A stretch of 64,000 bases of DNA, from assembly GCA_031426815.1 (NCBI GenBank), contig JASJPG010000054.1, positions 28,304 through 92,303 on the forward strand. Reading direction: 5' to 3'. The stretch comes from PFJX01 sp031426815 (GTDB lineage Bacteria; Pseudomonadota; Gammaproteobacteria; Burkholderiales; Thiobacillaceae). Shown in pieces: positions 56,019-63,965 of this stretch. Positions within the stretch are counted from its first letter, which is position 1. Every line of letters starts with the position of its first letter. The notes under the pieces were generated by a model. That model ran no database searches. It had not been told where the DNA came from and saw nothing but the letters and a program-made list of their open reading frames with translations. The translations under genes and the position numbers were made by a program.

Positions 56019-56299
56019 GCTCCCAACTCCAAAGGTGTCAGTTCAAAAAAGCCCCACTAATTCTAAATAAATGGGGCGAATAAATAATCGTGCAGATATC
56101 GTGTCCGACGTGTCAGACCCATTGATTTTATTCACCAAGTGAGAAACAGGGCAGTTCAAGCAATTCCATGATTGTGCCGCGTGTCCTCCGCAACAAAATC
56201 TTCACGCCGTCTGACTGCCTCGTCGAGTTCCTCTTTACCCGCCCAGACCAGCATATCGGACAGATGTACAGACTCTTGCCGGTCCGGCACAGCGACACG

Positions 56300-56635
56300 G
56301 GATCTCAGAGCGCCGACACCGGACCTTCGAGGCCCGGCATCGGACCTTTGGGGTGCGGCATCGGACCTTCGAGGTGCGGCACCGGAGCTTTGGGGTGCGA
56401 CATCGGACCTTTGGGGTGCGACACCGGAGCTTTGGGGTGCGGCATCGGACCTTTGGGGTGCGGCACCGGACCTTTGGGGTGCGGCACCGGACCTTTGAGG
56501 TGCGGCATCGGACCTTTGGGGTGCGGCACCGAAGCTCTGGGCTCCGACGCCGAAGCTTCGAGGTCCGCTATCGCACCTATCAGGTCCGATGCCGAGGCCC
56601 TGAGCTCCGACGCAGCACCTGCGAGGTTCGGCAAA
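56300..56635. repeat. 21-bp minisatellite, 16 units
   Basis: Sixteen head-to-tail 21-bp units with consensus GGACCTTTGGGGTGCGGCAYC. Units 2-10 (56342-56530) are nearly identical, while units at both edges have drifted. With a period of seven codons and no stops it is open in several frames on both strands. Products would be RTFGVRH-, GLGCGIGP- or PHPKGPM-type heptads, none clearly a protein family. The flanks (56019-56299 and 56636-56978) hold no convincing gene, so I treat it as a DNA repeat, with a low-complexity protein as the alternative. Confidence 0.85.
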
Positions 56636-56789
56636 GGGCGCAGCGTCATGGCGGAACCGCTCTCAGGCCTGGGGATTGCCGGTGCGCGCAGGTCCGCTCG
56701 ACATTGTTGGACTGCGGCACTTCTTACCAACTGCGATATGGAACTTTTGATGGCTCCACGGGTACCCAATTTGTTGTTTGCAAAAGGGG

Positions 56790-56836
56790 GCAATTAAATA
56801 ATCGAGCCTGGCCCTGAGCCTGGCCCCTTTAATTGC
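56790..56836. terminator. Inverted repeat downstream of the AT-rich operon
   Basis: GCAATTAAA (56790-56798) and TTTAATTGC (56828-56836) are perfect inverted arms around a GC-rich loop containing two direct copies of GAGCCTGGCCC. It lies about 140 bp past the nucleotidyltransferase stop. It could mark transcript ends or an element boundary; the evidence is structural only. Confidence 0.35.
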
Positions 56837-56978
56837 TTTACTTTTGCTCACGGCATACGAGGCTTATCGCAAAGGCTCGGTGGAATGATCGATTAGACCC
56901 AATGCCTCAACAGGAAAGAATATTATCAATGACTTATTGATATAATTTTGGGCAAAACTGCGGATTCAGGACTAAGTT

Positions 56979-57686
56979 TTACGGGAGTAGGTTTATTTGT
57001 GGTTTAAATGTATACGGTTCATTAATTCCGTATTCGATATGTTTTTTTAAGCCTAGCATGAACATACAACCCACTCTATCCAAATGCTGAAGTTTCAAGT
57101 GACTCATAAGAAACTCGGCCAGCTTAGGCCCAATTGATAAATCCTTGTTGCATGCGAGCTTAATAGCGCGAAGATACATACGTTCTGGAAAAGGGTTATC
57201 AGAGAGGTTAATATCTAGCAACCGTGACTTAATGCCATCGCTCCACTCGGTGGAGTAAATGCAATGGTCTTTGTTAAGGCTGTAAGCTGAAGCATCCACA
57301 TTGAAGAATGTGGTTTTCAATAAATCTGTTAGTTCTGTTCCTTTTGCCAAGCCCTGTCGGAACGCCCAAGTGTCATCGAATGCCCATATATCGAATACCT
57401 GTTTGTTTCTGATGAATCTGAACCCGCCGAATTTATTCCTAACTGGCGAAAAACAAGCGATAGCTTTGGCTATATCTTCTCTGCTAGCTAATGATACCAA
57501 GTCAATATCCGAAGAAAATGTGCGCGCGCTACCCAATGCAAAATCCCTGATCATTCCGCCAAAAATTACGGTTTCAGGCAAATCTGAAGCAATCGTGTTA
57601 AGTGTGTCTTTTAGTGTCGCGCGTTCTAAAGAATTATGGTTGATATAACCACGTATTTTTGTTCGGACATCGGGAATTACGGCCAT
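56979..57686 (-). CDS. Poly(A)-polymerase/CCA-type nucleotidyltransferase head-domain protein
   Basis: A 235-residue protein. Its first 70 residues carry the class II nucleotidyltransferase motif FGGMIRDFALGSARTFSSDIDLV: G43-G44, R47-D48 and catalytic D60/D62. The C-terminal part is helical (RMYLRAIKLACNKDLSIGPKLAEFLMSHLKLQ) and much shorter than in true CCA-adding enzymes (about 400 residues), and it lacks their RNA-binding tail. It should transfer a nucleotide to an unidentified RNA, protein or small molecule. It follows the dGTPase-like gene by 12 bp in an AT-rich segment, so the two are probably one unit. Confidence 0.8.
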   Translation of the reverse strand: MAVIPDVRTKIRGYINHNSLERATLKDTLNTIASDLPETVIFGGMIRDFALGSARTFSSDIDLVSLASREDIAKAIACFSPVRNKFGGFRFIRNKQVFDIWAFDDTWAFRQGLAKGTELTDLLKTTFFNVDASAYSLNKDHCIYSTEWSDGIKSRLLDINLSDNPFPERMYLRAIKLACNKDLSIGPKLAEFLMSHLKLQHLDRVGCMFMLGLKKHIEYGINEPYTFKPQINLLP

Positions 57687-57698
57687 GATAATTTAGCG

Positions 57699-59204
57699 TT
57701 AAGTAATGTGCTGGTCACGGATTAACACTGGGTTGTAGCTACCTTGTGCAGACGTTAATCCCGCATAAAAATTAATTGCGAATGAATCAGTCATGCCAGA
57801 AAGCATGTCTGTAAGCAATTGACATTCCCTATAGCGGATCGGCATCGAAGCAACTTCCTCTATAGGGTTCTCAAAAACTCTACGATAGTTCTCCGAAATT
57901 TGACCATATACATAGCGGCTGAATGGGTGCAAACGGTCGGAACAAGGGTTGGCGGAATCCTCACGATCAACTATAGCTGCCCACAAGATATCCATCAACC
58001 CACGAATTACATTATAGCCCTCCAGTTCCACTTTCAAGACGGACCGGTGTGTATAGGCGTGTTTAAAACTAAATTCCTTCAGCACTTTTCGTAAGGTCTC
58101 TCCGCTGCTCATTTCTAATAAAGTTTTCTTTTCTACGCCTTTTGTGAAAGTCGATTCATTCTTTATGAATGCCTGAACCGATGCTCTCACTAACTCACCT
58201 ATGGCATATACACGAAATCTTTGCATGGAAATGTCGTTGAGTTCGGCTGGTGAAAGTTTATGTTTAGAAGATCTATACTCATCATGCTTTTCTGAGCTTT
58301 GCTTACACACCCTTTCAACTACTTCATCCTTCTGGCCGTGATGTTTAAGATAATTAATCAAGTCAGAAAACGAAGCCAGCCCTTTCTTTACCGCGTCTTC
58401 AGCGTCTAGAACAACATAAGCAATATCATCGCAAGCCTCCATTAAATACGCAGCTGCATGTCTACGACCAAGGGATAAACCTACGTGACCCAAGACCTGT
58501 TCAGCGATGTGCTGCTCTGAGGCGAAGAATCCATGTTTTTTAGTGACTGCCGATTTTTTGTCAATTTTATTTGAGGTAGTCGGGTACTTCATCATGGCAG
58601 CTAATGTGGCGTATGTCAGATCAAGTCCAAAGTCGTCGTTCAACAACTGTAGTCGTGTTACAAGCCTGTACCCTTGAGCATTTCCCTCAAATCTCTTGAA
58701 GTCTTCCTTCTGTTGCACGTCGGTGAGTTGAGATAGAACTGATATTTCGTTCTCGATAAACCAACTCTGAATAGCAACTTCACCTTGGTGACCGAATGGA
58801 GGGTTCCCCAAGTCATGTACTAGACCAGTAGCAGCTAAGAGCGCTGGAAGATTTCGGTTAGCGTTCTTAATGCCTGATGCAATTTCTTTTTCAAAGACCA
58901 AAGCGGTACCAATGCTCCGCGCGAGATTCGACACTTCATGAGAGTGGGTCAACCTAGTTCGTACGCTATCGTTGGCATCAAGCGGGAAAACTTGAGTCTT
59001 GTCGGCTAGCCGACGTACTGGCGTCGAGAAAAGTATTCGGTCATAGTCACGCTCGATCTCAGTACGAGTTTCTCCTTTACTCGGATCTACTGGCGTAGCA
59101 ACTCCATGACCTCGCGGCTTTTTTAATTCTTGCTTGCGACGCCCCTCATTCAGGAGTTCTTGCCACGGACTCTTTCGATTTTTTGTCATCTCATTCCGAA
59201 ACAT
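57699..59204 (-). CDS. dGTPase-like HD-domain dNTP triphosphohydrolase
   Basis: A 501-residue member of the Dgt/SAMHD1-like HD family that would hydrolyse dNTPs to deoxynucleosides and triphosphate. The metal and active-site residues are intact: H89 in RTRLTHSHEVSNLAR, H130-D131 in GLVHDLGNPPFGHQGE, and a later Asp in EACDDIAYVVLDAEDA. The N-terminus includes the usual DYDRILFSTPVRRLADKTQVF. The alternative start MTKNRKS at 59189 has GGAATGAG upstream. The base composition is strikingly AT-rich against the GC-rich surroundings. Such enzymes include housekeeping Dgt and antiphage dNTP-depleting enzymes. Confidence 0.9.
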   Translation of the reverse strand: MFRNEMTKNRKSPWQELLNEGRRKQELKKPRGHGVATPVDPSKGETRTEIERDYDRILFSTPVRRLADKTQVFPLDANDSVRTRLTHSHEVSNLARSIGTALVFEKEIASGIKNANRNLPALLAATGLVHDLGNPPFGHQGEVAIQSWFIENEISVLSQLTDVQQKEDFKRFEGNAQGYRLVTRLQLLNDDFGLDLTYATLAAMMKYPTTSNKIDKKSAVTKKHGFFASEQHIAEQVLGHVGLSLGRRHAAAYLMEACDDIAYVVLDAEDAVKKGLASFSDLINYLKHHGQKDEVVERVCKQSSEKHDEYRSSKHKLSPAELNDISMQRFRVYAIGELVRASVQAFIKNESTFTKGVEKKTLLEMSSGETLRKVLKEFSFKHAYTHRSVLKVELEGYNVIRGLMDILWAAIVDREDSANPCSDRLHPFSRYVYGQISENYRRVFENPIEEVASMPIRYRECQLLTDMLSGMTDSFAINFYAGLTSAQGSYNPVLIRDQHIT

Positions 59205-59684
59205 AAGTTAGGCGCTGTGTCGAGGCTGCATGTAAAACTTTTGACTGGCTGCGTCTGTAGAAAACTGGGGCAGCAAGGTCCTGTATGAACTCTACCTGAG
59301 GCAGGATCATTAGTGAAACCTGGCTATTGTTAGGTCGCCTGCCTAAGGCATGGATGGCGCTTCTATGCGTGCGCAACATGACGGAGATGGTTGGATTCAG
59401 CGTTTTGGCGATCTCGACCATTTTGTGCACGTTCACAGTGTTCGGCGACGATGAAGGGATTTTCTGTGTCCGCAAAGCCTGTCCGATGCGTCGGCCAATG
59501 CGGCCATAGCCCACCAGCACGACTTGTCCGCTGAGCAGGGACTGCTCGACTGTGACCGGCAATTGCGCCAGGGAAGAGTCGCGCTGGTCGAGTTGACGGG
59601 CCAGGGCCGAACGTTTGCGCGCCCATTTCAGCAACGGTTCGTTTGCCGCGAACAGCGCCGAGTCGGCGGCGATGGAGATCAGCT
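59191..59684 (-). pseudogene. KefB/YbaL-type antiporter fragment, frameshifted
   Basis: Remnant of a large cation:proton antiporter. From 59684 it reads LISIAADSALFAANEPLLKWARKR, the last membrane-helix region. The NAD-binding RCK strand QVVLVGYGRIGRRIGQAL and then KIP follow. The sequence FIVAEHCE, which should follow, is found only in the next frame, and VNVHKMVEIAKTLNPTISVMLRTH returns in the first frame after a deletion. The transport domain is absent: a TAG lies directly before 59684. The last 50 codons are not antiporter-like. The dGTPase-like gene starts inside its 3' end. Confidence 0.75.
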
Positions 59685-59725
59685 AGTGTGGTGTTGCACG
59701 CTGTCTGGAACTTATGGAAACCGCC

Positions 59726-59859
59726 GGTAGGGCGGAAAAGCGTAGCGCACTCGCAAGGGGCACGCCGGATTCGTATGCTGCTATAGCAGCTTACGAATCC
59801 GCTGCCTTCCGCCATTGCCCGCGCATTCGGCGGAAGGCGCTGCGCTTTTCCGCCCTACC
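59726..59859. repeat. Nested palindromic element with GGTAGGGCGG ends
   Basis: A 134-bp element. Terminal inverted repeats GGTAGGGCGGAAAAGCG / CGCTTTTCCGCCCTACC enclose a near-perfect inner palindrome at 59767-59800 (GGATTCGTA...TACGAATCC) and a second inner hairpin at 59805-59837 (CCTTCCGCC / GGCGGAAGG). It is non-coding. It sits between the antiporter fragment and higA, at the right edge of the mosaic region. Confidence 0.8.
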
Positions 59860-59957
59860 CAGGGTAAAGGCAGACCGGGAAAGGTTTGTGAATCCGGCAT
59901 TGTGGACAGACCACGTCTTCCAAGCTTAGCAATGCAGTTCAGGCCAGCGCTCCCCCT

Positions 59958-60251
59958 TCACGCTGGCGCGAACTGGATGTTGACTGTTTTTCCCAAGGCA
60001 GCGGCGGCGCTGGCTAATGTGGTCAGGGTCAGGCTGGGGTCAGCCTCGTCCAGCAGGCGATTCAAGGCCGCACGGCTGGTGTGCATGCGTCTGGCCAGTT
60101 CGGTTTTCGTCATTTGCTGTACCTTCATCTCTTCTCCGATCTGCCAGGCAATCACCCGCTTGAGCGCCACGGCGGTGGCTCCATCAAGCGTAGCCTCTTC
60201 ATTCAGGAAGTCGTCGAAGTTACTTCCGATGTTTTTCTTGCTCACGTTCAT
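59958..60251 (-). CDS. higA: HigA-type antitoxin (XRE helix-turn-helix)
   Basis: A 97-residue protein with an N-terminal toxin-contact region and a helix-turn-helix (KTELARRMHTSRAALNRLLDEADPSLTLTTLASAAAALGK). It neutralises the toxin encoded just upstream and represses the operon. The start was set at MNVSKKN (60251); it overlaps the toxin stop by 4 bp (ATGA), with GGAGATGAACGTGAG around the junction. Toxin-first gene order is typical of higBA. Confidence 0.88.
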   Translation of the reverse strand: MNVSKKNIGSNFDDFLNEEATLDGATAVALKRVIAWQIGEEMKVQQMTKTELARRMHTSRAALNRLLDEADPSLTLTTLASAAAALGKTVNIQFAPA

Positions 60252-60589
60252 CTCCTTCTCAACTGCTTCAAGCGATCGCGCGCTAGATCCAGGTCGGGTT
60301 TCGGGGTGGCCTGCTGCTTTTTGATGAAGCCATGCAGCAGCAGCATCGTTTGGCCTTCCAGTACAAACAGGACACGGGCGATACGGTTTTCCAGCTTGAT
60401 GCGAACTTCCCAGATGTCGCCGCCCAAGTGGCCCACCAAAGGCATGCCAAGCGGCCACCCGAATTGAACCGTCTTGATGTCCTCGCCTATGGTCCTGCGG
60501 TCAATTGCCGGCAATTCCTTCAGCCACTCCCTGACCGGCTCGGCGCCGGCATCGGTGCGGAAGAAGCGAACATCAAGGATGGGGTTCAT
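60248..60589 (-). CDS. higB: HigB-type toxin (phage Gp49-like, RelE fold)
   Basis: A 113-residue member of the Gp49-like HigB toxin family. The core VRFFRTDAGAEPVREWLKELPAIDRRTIGEDIKTVQFGW...LGGDIWEVRIKLENRIARVLFVLEGQTMLLLHGFIKKQQATP carries the R, H and K residues used for ribosome-dependent mRNA cleavage. TPKPDLDLARDRLKQ at the end is the family's usual C-terminal helix. It is intact in length. Confidence 0.9.
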   Translation of the reverse strand: MNPILDVRFFRTDAGAEPVREWLKELPAIDRRTIGEDIKTVQFGWPLGMPLVGHLGGDIWEVRIKLENRIARVLFVLEGQTMLLLHGFIKKQQATPKPDLDLARDRLKQLRRR

Positions 60590-60598
60590 GCGTCGAAT

Positions 60599-60614
60599 GT
60601 ATCAACATTGATAC
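60599..60614 (-). promoter_or_regulatory. Probable HigA operator
   Basis: GTATCAA-CA-TTGATAC, an inverted repeat with 7-bp arms, lies 10 bp upstream of the higB start codon. That position fits autorepression by the antitoxin. The rest of 60615-60874 is the leader region of the lipoprotein gene and holds no gene. Confidence 0.65.
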
Positions 60615-60874
60615 GTCCGAGCAAGCCTGAGATCAGTGCATAGGTGGCTTTGAGGTATTGGGGATTACCCCCCTTCCGGGGTGACGGTCACGGGGGATCT
60701 GCCTGACCGTTTGCCTCGCCGGCACCTTTCCCGCCGGCGGCGGTCTACGCGCTTGGAAGCGGCCTTTCCACCCGTTGGCATGCGCCGGTTCTCGACGTCC
60801 TTTACCCGCGCGATCAGGTCAAACTGCCGACACGGGTATTGGACACAAGTCAATTAAAACTGGAGGAGGCTGCC

Positions 60875-62149
60875 ATGCCTAAATTCTTTTCTACGTTAAG
60901 CGTATTGAGTGTTGCCCTGATTGCCGCCGGTTGCTCGACCCCGCAGAGCAAGAGCGACTTTGCCATGATGGAGGAGGTCTGTCCGCTGCCCGCCGGCGCC
61001 ATACTCGGCGACAACCCGCCCACAAACGCCCTACCTGGCCAGTGTTTCGCCAAGGTGGCGCTTGCCCCCATATTCCGCAGCGACACTGAGCGCAAGCTGA
61101 TCAAAGAAGCCGGCGAGCGCATCGAGACGATCCCGCCTGTATATGAAACGGTGATGGAACGCGTGCTGGTGAAAGAGGCCAGCGAGCGCATCGAAATGAT
61201 TCCGGCGGTCTACAAGGCGACCAAGGTCCGCGTGCAAAGCGAGGAAGTGGAGGAGGTTGTGCCTGCCAAGTATGAGACGGTCAAGGAGCGGGTGGTGATC
61301 AAGGAAGCCAGCACCCGCCTGGAGGAAGTGCCCGCGGTCTACGAACAGGTCGAGGAGCGGGTGTTGGTCAAGCCCGCCTCGCAGAAGGCCGTTGAAGTGC
61401 CGGCGGAGTATGAAACCCTCACCGAGCAGAAGCTGGTGCGCGCGGCCTACACGACCTGGAAGCCGGGTACCGAAACCGCCATCCAGAAGACCGACGAAAA
61501 GACTGGGCAGGTGATGTGTCTGGTCGAGATCCCGGCCCAGTACGAGACCATTACCCGGCAGGTGTTGAAGACGCCGCCCATGGTGCGCTATGAGGCCATC
61601 CCCGCGGAGTACACGACGGTCATGAAGTCCGTGTTGAAGACGCCGGCGACGACGCGCACGGTTGAGATTCCCGCTGAATACGCGGAACGCGACGTGACGC
61701 GGTTGCTGACGTCGGCCAGCACGGTGAAGAAGGTCATTCCCGTCAACTATGAGCGCGAGGTCATGGCCCTGGTCGAGCCCGCCACGCAGAAGCGGATACC
61801 CATCCCGGCGGAGTATGGAGAACGCCAGGTGACCAGGCTGGTCACGCCCGCCCGCGAGGTGCGCGTGCCGGTCCCTGCGGAATACGCCGAGGTGCAGCAG
61901 GAAGCGTTGCTTTGCCCGCCCCGTGCGTACTGGAGCGAAATACTCTGCGACGTCAATGCAACGCCGGAAAAGATCGCGGAAATCCAGAAGGCGCTGAAGG
62001 ACGAAGGTTTCTACTCCGGTGCGATCTCCGGCAGGCAGGATCCCGCGACCCTGGACGCGCTTGCCGCCTTCCAGAAGGCCGAGCAGTTGCCCATGGATGG
62101 ATACATCAATGTCCAGACCTGCAAGGCCCTCGGCGTGGCGGCCAAATAG
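60875..62149 (+). CDS. Repeat lipoprotein with C-terminal peptidoglycan-binding domain
   Basis: A 424-residue lipoprotein (signal LSVLSVALIAAGC, Cys20). Residues about 70-355 consist of eleven imperfect repeats of 20-45 residues, each centred on (I/V)P-x-x-Y: IPPVY, IPAVY, VPAKY, VPAVY, VPAEY, IPAQY, IPAEY, IPAEY, IPVNY, IPAEY, VPAEY. Most are followed by a strand of type ETVxxRVLVK. The C-terminus (about 365-424) is a PG_binding_1 domain (IAEIQKALKDEGFYSGAISGRQDPATLDALAAFQKAEQLPMDGYINVQTCKALG). It is probably a cell-wall-bound periplasmic fibre or spacer. GGAGGAGG supports the start. Confidence 0.8.
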   Translation: MPKFFSTLSVLSVALIAAGCSTPQSKSDFAMMEEVCPLPAGAILGDNPPTNALPGQCFAKVALAPIFRSDTERKLIKEAGERIETIPPVYETVMERVLVKEASERIEMIPAVYKATKVRVQSEEVEEVVPAKYETVKERVVIKEASTRLEEVPAVYEQVEERVLVKPASQKAVEVPAEYETLTEQKLVRAAYTTWKPGTETAIQKTDEKTGQVMCLVEIPAQYETITRQVLKTPPMVRYEAIPAEYTTVMKSVLKTPATTRTVEIPAEYAERDVTRLLTSASTVKKVIPVNYEREVMALVEPATQKRIPIPAEYGERQVTRLVTPAREVRVPVPAEYAEVQQEALLCPPRAYWSEILCDVNATPEKIAEIQKALKDEGFYSGAISGRQDPATLDALAAFQKAEQLPMDGYINVQTCKALGVAAK

Positions 62150-62248
62150 GTGGCCCGGGTCTGGGTTCGGAATCCAGTGACACAACCACCTGGATTCCTG
62201 CCTGCGCCGGGGTGACGCTTAAATCTATTTCGCGCAGTTGCCGATGCG

Positions 62249-62309
62249 GTAGGAGCGCCTTCCAAGGCGCGATACCCGGAACAATCGCGCCTTGGAAGGC
62301 GCTCCTACG
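62249..62309. repeat. Palindromic repeat family A, complete copy
   Basis: Arms GTAGGAGCGCCTTCCAAGG and CCTTGGAAGGCGCTCCTAC around GATACCCGGAACAATC. It lies between two convergent genes (62150-62437), a gap that holds nothing else I can identify. Confidence 0.88.
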
Positions 62310-62437
62310 CGTGGTGCCGACGCTCACCCGGTGGGTGACGCGAAAAAAAAACACACATGCCTCTGTCCACGCGGCTTTAGAGCGATATACACATGACCAA
62401 CTGAGGTTTCCAGGTTAAATCAGCGATCAGGAGGGCT

Positions 62438-63829
62438 TCAATACGCTTGCCGGTCCTTTATCACCAAACCGACCGTGCGCAGGATGATTTCCAGGTCGAG
62501 ATGCAGCGACCATTTGCGCAGGTATTCCAGGTCGTATTCGATGCGTTTCTGCATCTTGTCGACGGTATCGGTTTCGCCGCGGTAGCCGTTGACCTGGGCC
62601 AGGCCGGTGATGCCCGGCTTGACCTTGTGGCGCACCATGTAACCCTTGATCAGCTTGCGATAGGTCTCGTTGTGGGCGACCGCGTGCGGGCGCGGGCCGA
62701 CCACGCTCATGCGACCCTGCAGCACGTTGACGAACTGCGGCAGTTCATCCAGCGAGGTGCGGCGCAGGAAGGCGCCGACCCGGGTGATGCGGTTGTCGCC
62801 GCGGGTGGCCTGCACGACCTGGGCGCCGTCCTCGCACACCGTCATCGAGCGGAATTTGTAAACCACGATGTCCTTGCCATCGAGGCCGTAGCGGCGCTGC
62901 TTGAACAGGATCGGGCCGGGCGAGGAGGAGCGCACGGCGATGGCGACGGCCAGCATGACCGGGGCGATCAGCAGCAGGATCAGACTGGCGATGACGATGT
63001 CGCTGAGGCGTTTGACCACCCCGTTCAGGCCCTTGAATGGGGTGTCGCGCACCGCCACCACCGGCATGTCGCCGATTTCGTCGACGCGCGCCTGGATCAG
63101 GTCGGCGACGAAGATGTCCGGCACGAAATAGATCGACAGGGTGGAGTCCTTCAGGTCGTCGAGCAGCTTCAGGATGCGCGGCTGCGAAGCCATCGGCAAC
63201 GCGATGAAGATGGCGTCGGTGTGATTCTGCCGGATGTAATCGGCGACCTGTTCGAGCCGGCCGAGCATGCTGCCGGGGGTGAGTTCGCCCAGGCGTGCCG
63301 TGCTGCGGTCGTCGAAGAAGCCCATGAATTTCACGTCCAGATGCTTCCTGCTGACGAACTGTCCGGCCAGGCGGCGGCCAAGTTCATTGGCGCCGATGAT
63401 CACCGCCGAGCGGATGCCTTCCATCGCGAACAAGCCCGGCGCCAGGATCGGCAGCAACAGGTGGGAGGCGAACCACAGCGCCGGCACCGTCACAGCCCAG
63501 GCCAGCAGCAATTCGGCCGGGAAGATTTCCAGGTTATGCGTGCCCACGCCGAGCAGGAACAGCACCGCCAGCGCCGGCAGCCATTGCAGCGCGATTTCGC
63601 GTAGCGCGCCCAGCCAGCTCCGGTGCAACGGAATGTTGCCCGGGTAGAGCATCGAGAACAGCACCACCGCCAACAGGATCTCAGGCCCGTCCACCGTCTC
63701 GCCGTAGAGATCGGTCAGTGCCAGCATGGCCGCGACGGCGCAGGCAGGATCCCAGATTGCCTTGAAGAAGCCGGCGAGGGACGTGCTGTTTTGCAGCAAA
63801 TTGAGTGGGGCGGAGTGGCTGGCGGACAT
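62438..63829 (-). CDS. Undecaprenyl-phosphate sugar phosphotransferase (WcaJ/EpsB-like)
   Basis: A 463-residue polyisoprenyl-phosphate hexose-1-phosphate transferase that starts exopolysaccharide repeat units. N-terminal helices come first, then a nucleotide-fold domain (SAVIIGANELGRRLAGQF). Another helix (IVIASLILLLIAPVMLAVAIAV) leads into the catalytic domain: GPILFKQRRYGLDGKDIVVYKFRSM, FLRRTSLDELPQFVNVLQG, VGPRPHAVAHNE and KPGITGLAQVNGYRGET. The length matches WcaJ. I use MSASHSAP at 63829, preceded by GGGAAA; MSLTQPS at 63865 is the alternative. The rest of the polysaccharide cluster is probably outside the window. Confidence 0.92.
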   Translation of the reverse strand: MSASHSAPLNLLQNSTSLAGFFKAIWDPACAVAAMLALTDLYGETVDGPEILLAVVLFSMLYPGNIPLHRSWLGALREIALQWLPALAVLFLLGVGTHNLEIFPAELLLAWAVTVPALWFASHLLLPILAPGLFAMEGIRSAVIIGANELGRRLAGQFVSRKHLDVKFMGFFDDRSTARLGELTPGSMLGRLEQVADYIRQNHTDAIFIALPMASQPRILKLLDDLKDSTLSIYFVPDIFVADLIQARVDEIGDMPVVAVRDTPFKGLNGVVKRLSDIVIASLILLLIAPVMLAVAIAVRSSSPGPILFKQRRYGLDGKDIVVYKFRSMTVCEDGAQVVQATRGDNRITRVGAFLRRTSLDELPQFVNVLQGRMSVVGPRPHAVAHNETYRKLIKGYMVRHKVKPGITGLAQVNGYRGETDTVDKMQKRIEYDLEYLRKWSLHLDLEIILRTVGLVIKDRQAY

Positions 63830-63915
63830 GCGCCGGGTTTCCCGTGATGGTTGTGTGAGTGACATCACAGTGTCGTCGCCGATTCTTACAGGTTGATTGC
63901 CGGCGAACTGGATTT

Positions 63916-63965
63916 GTAGGAGCGCCTTCCAAGGCGCGATGACCTGAACAATCGCGCCTTGGAAG
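63916..63965. repeat. Palindromic repeat family A, copy with shortened right arm
   Basis: GTAGGAGCGCCTTCCAAGG is followed by ATCGCGCCTTGGAAG and then unrelated sequence, so the right arm ends early. It lies 87 bp upstream of the sugar transferase start. No gene is visible between it and the window end. Confidence 0.8.

Noticed and set aside
56300..56635. Possible CRISPR array
   Set aside because: The 21-bp units are contiguous, without unique spacers, and no cas genes are nearby.
56305..56793. Heptad-repeat proteins from the minisatellite (PHPKGPM, RTFGVRH, LGCGIGP frames)
   Set aside because: Three different frames on two strands are open because the period is 21 bp; none has a signal, a domain or a good start. 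Kept as a DNA repeat.
57690..57705. GCGTTAAGTAATG at the junction of the dGTPase-like and nucleotidyltransferase genes, similar to the end of the MITE-like element
   Set aside because: Only about 10-13 bases match, there is no second end or hairpin core, and the bases are explained by the dGTPase stop region. Probably chance.
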